From assembly GCA_029959085.1 (NCBI GenBank), contig JARWIR010000002.1, positions 46,992,233 through 47,056,232 on the forward strand: a stretch of DNA of 64,000 nucleotides, read 5' to 3'. The notes beneath the pieces are model-generated. The model saw only the letters and a list, made by a program, of their open reading frames with translations, did not search any database and was not told where the DNA came from. Origin of the DNA: Nemophila menziesii. Lineage: Eukaryota > Streptophyta > Magnoliopsida > Boraginales > Hydrophyllaceae. Made by a program: the position numbers and the translations under genes. Positions 53,644-64,000 of this stretch are shown here, piece after piece (within the stretch, counting starts at the first letter, position 1; every line of letters starts with the position of its first letter).

Positions 53644-54018
53644 TGAACCTCCAGCATAGCTTTGACAAAAGGAGTACAAACCAACAAAAACAGGGAAATC
53701 CTCACCAACATTGAAACGCTTAAGATTCTTCAGCTGGTTTGGCATTGTTTCGAGAGTGATTCTCTTAAGAAAATTAATGTAATCATTCGCCTGAAACTTG
53801 GAAAGATCCTCATCTCTAGCAAGAGCGGGTTTTAAAACGTCCATTTTCGGTAGTAAATCATAGCGAACGAGATGATCGTGAGTAATTCAAACCCTGTAGG
53901 GCTTCATTGGGTGTCTTTGCCCATAATGGTAACTTCCAATCTTAGAGTCATATAAGTAAGTAACCCTCCTCTTAACTCCATCTGAACCTGATACTAAGGA
54001 ATTTCCTCCGGTCTCCAT
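53644..54018 (-). pseudogene. Histone deacetylase (HDA19-like) fragment, copy 2, with nonsense codon
   Basis: Full 125-codon fragment on the minus strand, with the same motifs as copy 0 (GGNSL near the start, RFNVGED, GLYSFCQ, YAGGS). A TGA at 53887-53889 replaces the CGA codon of copies 0 and 1. That is a C-to-T change at a CpG, the pattern expected from deamination of methylated cytosine. The remaining open part starts at an internal Met (MDVLKP). Like the others it ends before the catalytic histidines. It is followed by the same satellite junction. Confidence 0.87.
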
Positions 54019-55593
54019 AATATTCACCTACTAAAATTTCATTATATTCAGATGTGGAAAGTTCATAATATCCCAAAATAAGCAAAAACTATATATTCAT
54101 ACACACATAATAAATTCCTTTACTTGTTTCAGCATTTTTATTTTGTATACACGCAAAGTCAATATGAACATATACGGTCATAATAAATTAGGAAAAATGT
54201 ACCATTGGTCCTATCTAATGCAAAAATGACAATTTTACATGTGATATACACTAACCCTGCCTATCTAGCCTACTCCCCCATATATGCATAATTTTTTGAA
54301 TAAAAAGGGGACAAATGGTGCAACTAACCCTATGTATCATCTACCTATATGAAATTATGCTAAACGATATATACTCAAAACATTATTACAAAATTAAATG
54401 GAAAATGCAATTAGGGCAAAAAATAGGGCTTTTTTGGAATAAAAAAAAACCAAGATTTATATTGAATCATATAAAATTTTCACCAATCTTTACATTAAAA
54501 TACAATATTAGTTTATATTAAACTTTCTATGGGAGGATCAAATCTACGATTTAAAAGGTTATATATATTTTTATTAAACAGAATATATTTTGGATCAAAG
54601 ATTTAGTTTCTGACTAAGTACATATATATATCTCAAATGGTAAAAATAATCTAGACTTTTCAATCAAACTCATAAACCATTTAAAACACAATAACAGTCT
54701 AAATTTTTTATATTATTAGCATAAAATTAGTCATGTAATCACTAAAAAATAAATCTTACAGTAGATATTATTAATGTTGATAATTGACTGAAATGACATG
54801 ACCAAAGATCGTAACATAAAAATATCTCATAATTAGATAGATGATCATGTATGCAATAAAATATTGAATATTAGTGATTATCTTAAATTTTAACATATAA
54901 CTGATAAATAAGCATGAAGTTTAAACTAAATATATTTTCTAACTCAAATTAATTCAAATCTATCTATCAAACATAAATACTTTTGCCTTTATTTTCATAA
55001 TTAAATAAAATACAAACTACTCTTAAGAAAAAAGTCTAAGTAGGTGAGAAGATAAATTGTTTAGATTAAATATAGATGTTTATAAACTACAGATTCAAAA
55101 CTTCATTTTCTGAGTTGTGTTAAAGAAAACACCTAGTACATACACGATTTGTTATAAAACAAATGTTATAATATTTTGACGGCTCTCTATAAATAATTAA
55201 AACCTAATATTCTCTAAGTGGACTTACTATTTGGGTTATCTCTTATACTTTATTATAATATGACTTTATAAAGCCCAAATAAATATCCAATAATATATAT
55301 AACACTTTGCTTGGATAATTATTTTGCTACCTTACTATATGCTAAAATCTAGTGGGCTACATCCTAGTCAAGGTAAATATAATCTTATGCATATATTATC
55401 TTCCCCACATGTGCACAAATAATATTATGAAGTTTTTAGTCAACACAAGTCAATCTTGTGCACTAGTTTCGAACGTTGATTTAGGTACATAGCACTAGAG
55501 GTGCAAAGATATTAGCAAAACTAACCTCTCACGTCACAAATATAAATTTTGATGTTAAATTATAAATGAAGAAAAAACAAAGATTAACATTGC
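54019..55593 (+). repeat. Module B, short form, composite module 2
   Basis: Closest match (inverted) to 1-1524. It lacks the ~790-bp block but keeps about 130 bp (about 55110-55240, containing TTGTGTTAAAGAAAACACC) that is missing from the long form. Confidence 0.88.
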
Positions 55594-56189
55594 AACCTCC
55601 TCCAAGAATAAGAGATTTACTAGTTAGTACATAATCATATGTGTACACTACTTATGCAATCAATTGACAAATACAAAGTCATACCATTAAAAAAAATATT
55701 TTTTCTGTGATTTATTTTTCTTGTTTTTTATATCTGTTTAATACTTGTAATTTTTTCTGGCCTAGAAACTTCAATTCACACTTTAAGCAACACAAATCTA
55801 ATTAGTTAAATACGTTAGATGTGATTAAGGGTTTTCTTTAGGGTTTCGAGTAATATATTAGAGTACGTTTTCTATTTCGCTCTTTATCTTTACTGACCCC
55901 ATTTCATCATCTTGTTCCTTATTATTTGCAGAAATGGTGTCAAAGGAGAAGTTTATTGACATATAAGAGAAGAAGCAGAGGTAGCTAAGCTACTATAGGT
56001 CTGGACGCATCTCGATTAATATCAAGTATCACCAAATATCCATAGAGAATTCTAGTGTTCAATCATGAATACAAACCATCAATTAGGAATATGAGCCTCA
56101 AAGTATGAAAAGTAAAAGATAGAAATTAAATGAGCAAAAAATGGACAAGAATTAAATATGTTTGACAAATAAAATCAATTGGTTATCTT
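55594..56189 (+). repeat. Module A, copy 3, truncated
   Basis: Matches the first ~600 bp of module A, then passes into satellite at GGTTATCTTTAAACAAG. This junction differs from copies 1 and 2, so it arose separately. Confidence 0.88.
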
Positions 56190-56399
56190 TAAACAAGAAA
56201 AATAAATCACGGATTTTCGAATTGTGTAGCAATAAACACAGAAAATTTAATCTTCAATATAATTGTCTTGTACTAGGTGAGAGGATAAATTATATTTTAT
56301 ATGTTAATTATTAATATGTTTATGTTGCTAAATTAATATCTACATATGAAATAAATATTAGTTTGCTGTCTGATACGATTAATAATAGACTATGCGATG

Positions 56400-56495
56400 A
56401 CTTTGTACATATTAGTTGTTGATACGTTAGTTAATTTTCTAGTTGAACTTGTATATATTAGTTGTTGACACATTGGTTAATATTCTAGTTGACTT
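56400..56495. repeat. ~47-bp tandem duplication inside the satellite
   Basis: ACTTTGTACATATTAGTTGTT is followed about 47 bp later by ACTTGTATATATTAGTTG, each leading to TTCTAGTTGA. Other units hold one copy. Confidence 0.85.
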
Positions 56496-57376
56496 AGTAA
56501 TATTAATATACTAATGGTGATGATAGAATAATATACTAATGACATCATATTGAAAATGTAATAACCGATTTTGTATGATAATCTACTTACGGATATGATA
56601 AAGTAATATAATAATGGACCCACTGAAACAAAATAATAATGAATTGTGTAGGTTAAAAACTAATAGAAATGATAAGATAATATATTAATGGAACATGTAG
56701 AATAATATAATATTAAATCTATAAGATATTACATATAATCTAAGAAGTTTAACATCAATTGAAGCGTAGTGGTTGTTTAATATTATAAATTTTTTAATTG
56801 GACTGTAGCAAATACAATATTTATTTATTTCAGTTATAAGATTTTTTAAAGAAAACATACTTCATCGCATATTTATTGATTGTTAATTGATACAATAATA
56901 GTTTTTATTGATTATGATCGATGAGTGAGCTACTTCCTCACTAAATAAAAATTTGTAGAATTTTAAATTAAAAATGAACTGTTCTGACCTATATGTCAAA
57001 ATTATTATTATTTGATTATTTCAACTTGGTAAGTGTGTAACTCAGTGGGCATGATTTCAAATTTTTATTCTTACTTGTTGCATGGACATAGGTTCCCTTG
57101 AGTATAAGTTTACATGATAGACATATACATGTATTATAGTTGTAGTAAGAGATATATGAATATTTATTTTAATCCCTAAGTCATATGGGGAAGAAAATTG
57201 TAATTTTATAATATTTATATATATATATATATATATTTTTTAATTTTATTTGAGTGTGGTATGTCACGCTATATAGTATATGTTGTCAAGTCTAGATATA
57301 CACTTATTTTATATATTTATTTAGTATAAGAATTTGTCCTACTTAAATTCAATGATCATGGTTTTAAATATATCCT

Positions 57377-59222
57377 TTGGCTAAGAGATAAATATTAATA
57401 TATGCTATCATATTTATTTTCTCATTGAGATAGTGGTAGCTCACCCTTCTTTTCCAAACCCTAATGGATTGAATAGAGTCCATAAAAATCAGGGATAGAA
57501 GAATCAATGACTCAAGAGAAAGATATAGGATTAAACTTCAAATCTATCAAGGTTATATTTATATTTATTCAAAAAATATTGTATAAAATATATTAATTCT
57601 GTTTAACATGAATTTTTTAATTTTTAATATAAAAATATTTATTCTCTGTTTGTCTTTTATTTATATTATTTAGAGTGAATGGTTTCATTTCAAAGGGGAA
57701 AATAATTATTTACCCATTATCTATAATTTTAAAATAAAAAGAAATTTATATATATTTTTTTATTGGTCTTACTCCAAACCCACCCACCCTTGCGAATCCA
57801 CCTATACCTCTATATCAAATTTAAAATTATTTCCTATATGTTTTAGAAATTGAATATTACCGAATATGTACTAACTTCTTCATCAATCTTGAACCCTATA
57901 TAACATATTTTTTTCTTAAACATTACATTTATATATGTAAACTAATGATATTTGACCACTTATATAATATTTTTATACACACCATTTGATCTTATTTTAT
58001 TTTATTAATATAGTCTTAAAAAGTCTCAATGAAAACAAACACGATTCTTTAAATTATAGAAGAAAAGTTTTTACGAAACTCTAAAAAAGACAAATAAATC
58101 ACGGATTTTTGAATTTGGTAGCTATAAAGACAGAAAATATTATCTTCAGTAAAATTGTCTTGTACTAGGTGAGAGGATAAATTATATTTTATATGTTAGT
58201 TATTAATATGTTTATGTTGCTAAATTAATATCCACCTATGAAATAAATATTAGTTTGCGGCCTGATACGATTAATAATAGATTATGCGATGACTTTGTAT
58301 ATATTAGTTGTTGACACGTTGGTTAATATTCTAGTTGACTTAGTAATATTAATATACTAATGGTGATGATAGAATAATATAATAATGGCATCATATTGAA
58401 AATGTAATAACCGATTTTGTACGACAATCTACTTACGGATATGATAAAGTAATATTATAATGGACCCGCTGAAATAAAATAATAATGAATTGTGTAGGAT
58501 AAAAACTAATGGAAATTATTAGATAATATATTAATGGAACATGTAGAATAATATAATCTTAAATCTACAAGATATTACATATAATCTAAGAAGTTTTACA
58601 TCAATTGAAGCATATTGGTTGTTTAATATTATATATTTTTTAATTGGACTGTAGAAAATACAATAATTATTTATTTCCGTTACATGATTTTTTAAAGAAA
58701 ACATACTTCATCGCATATTTATTGAATGTTTATTGATACAATAATAGTTTTTATTAATTATGATCGATGAGTGAGCTACTTCCTCACTAAATAAAAATTT
58801 ATAGAATTTTAAATTAAAAATGAACTGTTCTGACCTATATGTCAAAATTATTATTATTTTATTATTTCAACATGGTAAGTGTGTAACTCAGTGGGCATGA
58901 TTTCAAATTTTTATTCTTATTTGTTGCATGGACATAGGTTCCCTTGAGTATAAGTTTACATGATAGACATATACATGTATTATAGTTGTAGTAAGAGATA
59001 TATGAATATTGATTTTAATCCCTAAGTCATATGAGGAAGAAAATTTTAATTTTATAATATTTATATATATATATATATATATATATTAATTTTATTTGAG
59101 TGTGGTATGTCACGCTAGATAGTATATGTTGACAAGTCTGGACATACACTTATTTTATATATTTATTTAGTTTAAGAATTTGTCCTACTTAAATTCAGTG
59201 ATCATGGTTTTAAATATATCCT
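57377..59222 (+). repeat. Second-array unit 1 (A-like)
   Basis: AAACCCTAATGGATTG and CTCCAAACCCACCC as in subfamily A, but CTCTATATCAAATTT and ACGACAATCTACTTACGG as in subfamily B. Resembles unit 20 of the main array. Confidence 0.94.
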
Positions 59223-61061
59223 TTGGCTAAGAGATAAATATTAATATATGCTATCATATTTATTTTCTCATTGAGATAGTGGTAGCTCACCCTTCTTTTC
59301 CAAACCCTAACGGATTGAAGAGAGTCCATAAAAATCAGGGATAGAAGAATCAATGACTCAAGAGAAAGATCTAGGATTAAACTTCAAATCTATCAATGTT
59401 ATATTTATATTTATTTAAACAATATTGTATAAAATATATTAATTCTGTTTAACATGAATTTTTTAATTTTTAATATAAAAATATTTATTCTCTGTTTGTC
59501 TTTTATTTATATTATTTAGAGTGAATGGTTTCATTTCAAAGGGGAAAATAATTTTTTTCCCATTATCTATAATTTTAAAATAAAGAGAAATTTGTATATT
59601 ATTTTTTTATTGGTCTTACTCCCAACCCACCCACCCATGTGAGTCAACCTAATTTACCTCTATATCAAATTTAAACTTATTTCCTATATGTTTTAGAAAT
59701 TGAATACGGCCGAATATATACCAACTTCTTCATCAATCTTGAACCCCATATAACATATTTTGTTCTTAAACATTACATTTATATATGTAAACTAATGATA
59801 TTTGACCACTTATATAATATTTCTATAAACACCATTTGATCTTATTCCATTTTATTAATATAGTCTTAAAAAGTCTCAATGAAAACAAACACGATTCTTT
59901 AAATAATAGAAGAATTTTTTTCCGAAACTCTAAAAAAGACAAATAAATCACGGATTTTTGAATTTGTTAGCAATAAACACATAAAATATAATCTTCAGTA
60001 AAATTGTCTTGTACTAGGTGAGAGGATAAATTATAATTTATATGTTAATTATTAATATGTTTATGTTTCTAAATTAATATGTACCTATGAAATAATTATT
60101 AATTTGCGACCTGATACGATTAATAATAGATTATGCGATGACTTTGTATATATTAGTTGTTGACACGTTGGTTAATTTTCTAGTTGACTTAGAAATATTA
60201 ATATAGTAATGGCGATGATAGAATAATATACTAATGGCATCATATTGAAAATGTATTAACCGATTTTGTACGACAATCTACTTACGGATATGATAATGTA
60301 ATATTATAATGGACCCGCTGAAATAAAATAATAATAAATTGTGTAGGATAAAAACTATTGGAAATGATAAGATAATATATTAATGGAACTTGTAGAATAA
60401 TATAATCTTAAATCTATAAGATATTACATATAATCTAAGAAGTTTTACATCAATTGAAGCGTATTGGTTGTATAATATTATATATTTTTTAATTGGACTG
60501 TAGCAAATACAATTATTATTTATTTCAGTTATATTATTTTTTAAAGAAAACATACTTCATCGCATATTTATTGTTTGTTTATTGATACAATAATAGTTTT
60601 TATTGATTATGATAGATGAGTGAGCTACTTCCTCACTAAATTAAAATTTGTAGAATTTTAAATTAAAAATGAACTATTCTGACCTATATGTCAAAATTAT
60701 TATTATTTGATTATTTCAACTTGGTAAGTGTGTAACTCAGTGGGCATGATTTCAAATTTTTATTCTTACTTGTTGCATGAACATAGATTCCCTTGAGCAT
60801 AAGTCTACATGATAAACATATACATATATTATAGTTGTAGTAATAGATATATGAATATTGATATACATCCCTAAGTCATATGGGGAAGAAAATTGTAATT
60901 TTATAATATTTATATATATATATTTCAATTTTATTTGAGTGTGGTATGTCACGCTAGATAGTATATGTTGACAAGTCTGGACATACACTTATTTTATATA
61001 TTTATTTAATTTAAGAATTTGTCCTACTTAAATTCAGTGATCATGGTTTTAAATATATCCT
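59223..61061 (+). repeat. Second-array unit 2
   Basis: Four-run C block at 59621-59636. The 3' part, from about 60180, carries GAAATATTAATATAG and AATGGCGATGATAG, shared with the next two units. Confidence 0.94.
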
Positions 61062-62899
61062 TTGGCTAAGAGATAAATATTAATATATGCTATCATATTT
61101 ATTTTCTCATTGAGATATTGGAAGCTCACCCTTCTTTTACAAAACCTAACGGATTGAAGAGAGTCCATAAAAATCAGGGATAGAAGAATCAATGACTCAA
61201 GAGAAAGATCTAGGATTAAACTTCAAATCTATCAATGTTATATTTATATTTATTTAAAAAATATTGTATAAAATATATATTAATTCTATTTAACATGATT
61301 TTTTTAATTTTTAATATAAAAATATTTATTCTTTGTTTGTCTTTTATTTATATTACTTATAGTGAATGGTTTCATTTCAAAGGGGAAAATAATTTTTTAC
61401 CCATTATCTATAATTTTAAAATAAAAAGAAATTTGTATATTTTTTATTGGTCTTACTCCCAACCCACCCACCCTTGCGAGTCAACCTAATTTACTTCTAT
61501 ATCAAATTTAAAATTATTTACTATATGTTTTAGAAATTGAATACTGCCGAATATATACTAATTTCTTCATCAATCTTGAACCCCATATTACGTATTTTTT
61601 TCTTAAACATTACATTTATATATGTAAACTAATGATATCTGACCACTTATATAATATTTTTATACACACCATTTGATCTTATTCTATTTGATTAATATAG
61701 TCTTAAAAAGTCTCAATGAAAACAAACACGGTTCTTTAAATAATAGAAGAAAAGTTATCAAGAAACTCTAAACAAGACAAATAAATCACGGTTTTTCGAA
61801 TTTGGTAGCAATAAACACAGAAAATATAATCTTCAATAAAATTGTCTTGTACTAGGTGAGAGGATAAATTATAATTTATATGTTAATTATTAATATGTTT
61901 CTGTTGCTAAATTAATATCTACCTATGAAATAAATATTAGTTTGCGGCCTGATACGATTAATAATAGATTATGCGATGACTTTGAATATATTAGTTGTTG
62001 ACACGTTGGTTAATTTTCTAGTTGACTTAGAAATATTAATATAGTAATGGCGATGATAGAATAATATACTAATGGCATCATATTGAAAATGTATTAACCG
62101 ATTTTGTACGACAATCTACTTACGGATATGATAATGTAATATTATAATGGACCCGCTGAAATAAAATAATAATAAATTGTGTAGGATAAAAACTAATGGA
62201 AATGATAAGATAATATATTAATGGAACTTGTAGAATAATATAATCTTAAATCTATAAGATATTACATATAATCTAAGAAGTTTTACATCAATTGAAGCGT
62301 ATTGGTTGTATAATATTATATATTTTTTAATTGGACTGTAGCAAATACAATTATTATTTATTTCAGTTATATTATTTTTTAAAGAAAACATACTTCATCG
62401 CATATTTATTGTTTGTTTATTGATACAATAATAGTTTTTATTGATTATGATAGATGAGTGAGCTACTTCCTCACTAAATTAAAATTTGTAGAATTTTAAA
62501 TTAAAAATGAACTGTTCTGACCTATATGTCAAAATTATTATTATTTGATTATTTCAACTTGGTAAGTGTGTAACTCAGTGGGCATGATTTCAAATTTTTA
62601 TTCTTACTTGTTGCATGAACATAGATTCCCTTGAGCATAAGTCTACATGATAAACATATACATATATTATAGTTGTAGTAATAGATATATGAATATTGAT
62701 ATACATCCCTAAGTCATATGGGGAAGAAAATTGTAATTTTATAATATTTATATATATATATTTCAATTTTATTTGAGTGTGGTATGTCACGCTAGATAGT
62801 ATATGTTGACAAGTCTGGACATACACTTATTTTATATATTTATTTAATTTAAGAATTTGTCCTACTTAAATTCAGTGATCATGGTTTTAAATATATCCT
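61062..62899 (+). repeat. Second-array unit 3
   Basis: Nearly identical to the following unit over the whole visible length, with spacing of 1838 bp. C block at 61458-61473. Related to the edge unit at 42063 (AACATGATTTTTTTAAT, GATATCTGACC). Confidence 0.95.
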
Positions 62900-64000
62900 T
62901 TGGCTAAGAGATAAATATTAATATATGCTATCATATTTATTTTCTCATTGAGATATTGGAAGCTCACCCTTCTTTTACAAAACCTAACGGATTGAAGAGA
63001 GTCCATAAAAATCAGGGATAGAAGAATCAATGACTCAAGAGAAAGATCTAGGATTAAACTTCAAATCTATCAATGTTATATTTATATTTATTTAAAAAAT
63101 ATTGTATAAAATATATATTAATTCTATTTAACATGATTTTTTTAATTTTTAATATAAAAATATTTATTCTTTGTTTGTCTTTTATTTATATTACTTATAG
63201 TGAATGGTTTCATTTCAAAGGGGAAAATAATTTTTTACCCATTATCTATAATTTTAAAATAAAAAGAAATTTGTATATTTTTTATTGGTCTTACTCCCAA
63301 CCCACCCACCCTTGCGAGTCAACCTAATTTACTTCTATATCAAATTTAAAATTATTTACTATATGTTTTAGAAATTGAATACTGCCGAATATATACTAAT
63401 TTCTTCATCAATCTTGAACCCCATATTACGTATTTTTTTCTTAAACATTACATTTATATATGTAAACTAATGATATCTGACCACTTATATAATATTTTTA
63501 TACACACCATTTGATCTTATTCTATTTGATTAATATAGTCTTAAAAAGTCTCAATGAAAACAAACACGGTTCTTTAAATAATAGAAGAAAAGTTATTAAG
63601 AAACTCTAAACAAGACAAATAAATCACGGATTTTCGAATTTGGTAGCAATAAACACAGAAAATATAATCTTCAATAAATTTGTCTTGTACTAGGTGAGAG
63701 GATAAATTATATTTTATATGTTAATTATTAATATGTTTATGTTGCTAAATTAATATCTACCTATGAAATAAATATTAGTTTGCGGCCTGATACGATTAAT
63801 AATAGATTATGCGATGACTTTGAATATATTAGTTGTTGACACGTTGGTTAATTTTCTAGTTGACTTAGAAATATTAATATAGTAATGGCGATGATAGAAT
63901 AATATACTAATGGCATCATATTGAAAATGTATTAACCGATTTTGTACGACAATCTACTTACGGATATGATAATGTAATATTATAATGGACCCGCTGAAAT
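62900..64000 (+). repeat. Second-array unit 4, cut by window end
   Basis: First ~1100 bp of a unit almost identical to 61062 onward. C block at 63296-63311. Confidence 0.95.

Larger units (their letters stand above)
56190..64000 (+). repeat. Second satellite array, runs off the window
   Basis: Partial unit 56190-57376, then landmarks TTGGCTAAGAG at 57377, 59223, 61062 and 62900 with spacing of 1838-1846 bp. Same orientation as the main array. The unit at 57377 is A-like; those at 59223, 61062 and 62900 have the four-run C block (59621, 61458, 63296). Confidence 0.95.

Noticed and set aside
1..64000. Centromeric core satellite
   Set aside because: The unit length is far from the ~180-bp centromere repeat of Arabidopsis relatives and sequence alone gives no centromere evidence; only CENH3 ChIP could decide.

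Overview
This window is eukaryotic, strongly A+T-rich plant nuclear DNA. A Brassicaceae-type genome is the best guess. That rests on plant-like splice signals, telo-box motifs and three copies of a gene fragment resembling the plant RPD3-class histone deacetylase HDA19/RPD3A. I see no intact protein-coding gene, rRNA, tRNA or CRISPR array. The window is almost entirely tandem and segmental repeats.

Layout. 1-2148 is an inverted copy of a composite module: HDAC upstream DNA, HDAC fragment, satellite fragment. 2149-4121 is a second repeat family, 'module A', with an internal 606-bp tandem duplication. 4122-4996 is the 5' end of an unrecognised gene (promoter-like DNA, exon, intron, exon) whose frame runs into the satellite and stops there. 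4982-43846 is the main feature: a head-to-tail array of a ~1.84-kb unit with 20 full copies and one partial copy. The array has two main subfamilies (units 1-7 and 8-19), hybrid units, multi-unit repeats and a diverged right edge. 43847-44235 is a short unique segment. 44236-55593 holds direct repeats of a composite module A / satellite / HDAC fragment (minus strand) / HDAC-upstream DNA ('module B'), differing in how many satellite units they carry. 55594-64000 starts a second 1.84-kb array that runs off the window.

Mechanism. Shared junctions show that satellite, HDAC fragment and modules A and B were joined once and then duplicated together. Chimeric satellite units, near-identical units several periods apart, a one-unit length difference between modules, and an inverted module all point to repeated unequal exchange, gene conversion and inversion. 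Units 8-19 each carry a four-run G-quadruplex motif next to otherwise AT-rich DNA, and most units carry a TA tract of variable length. The many short reading frames repeated every 1.84 kb are by-products of the repeats and are not annotated as genes.
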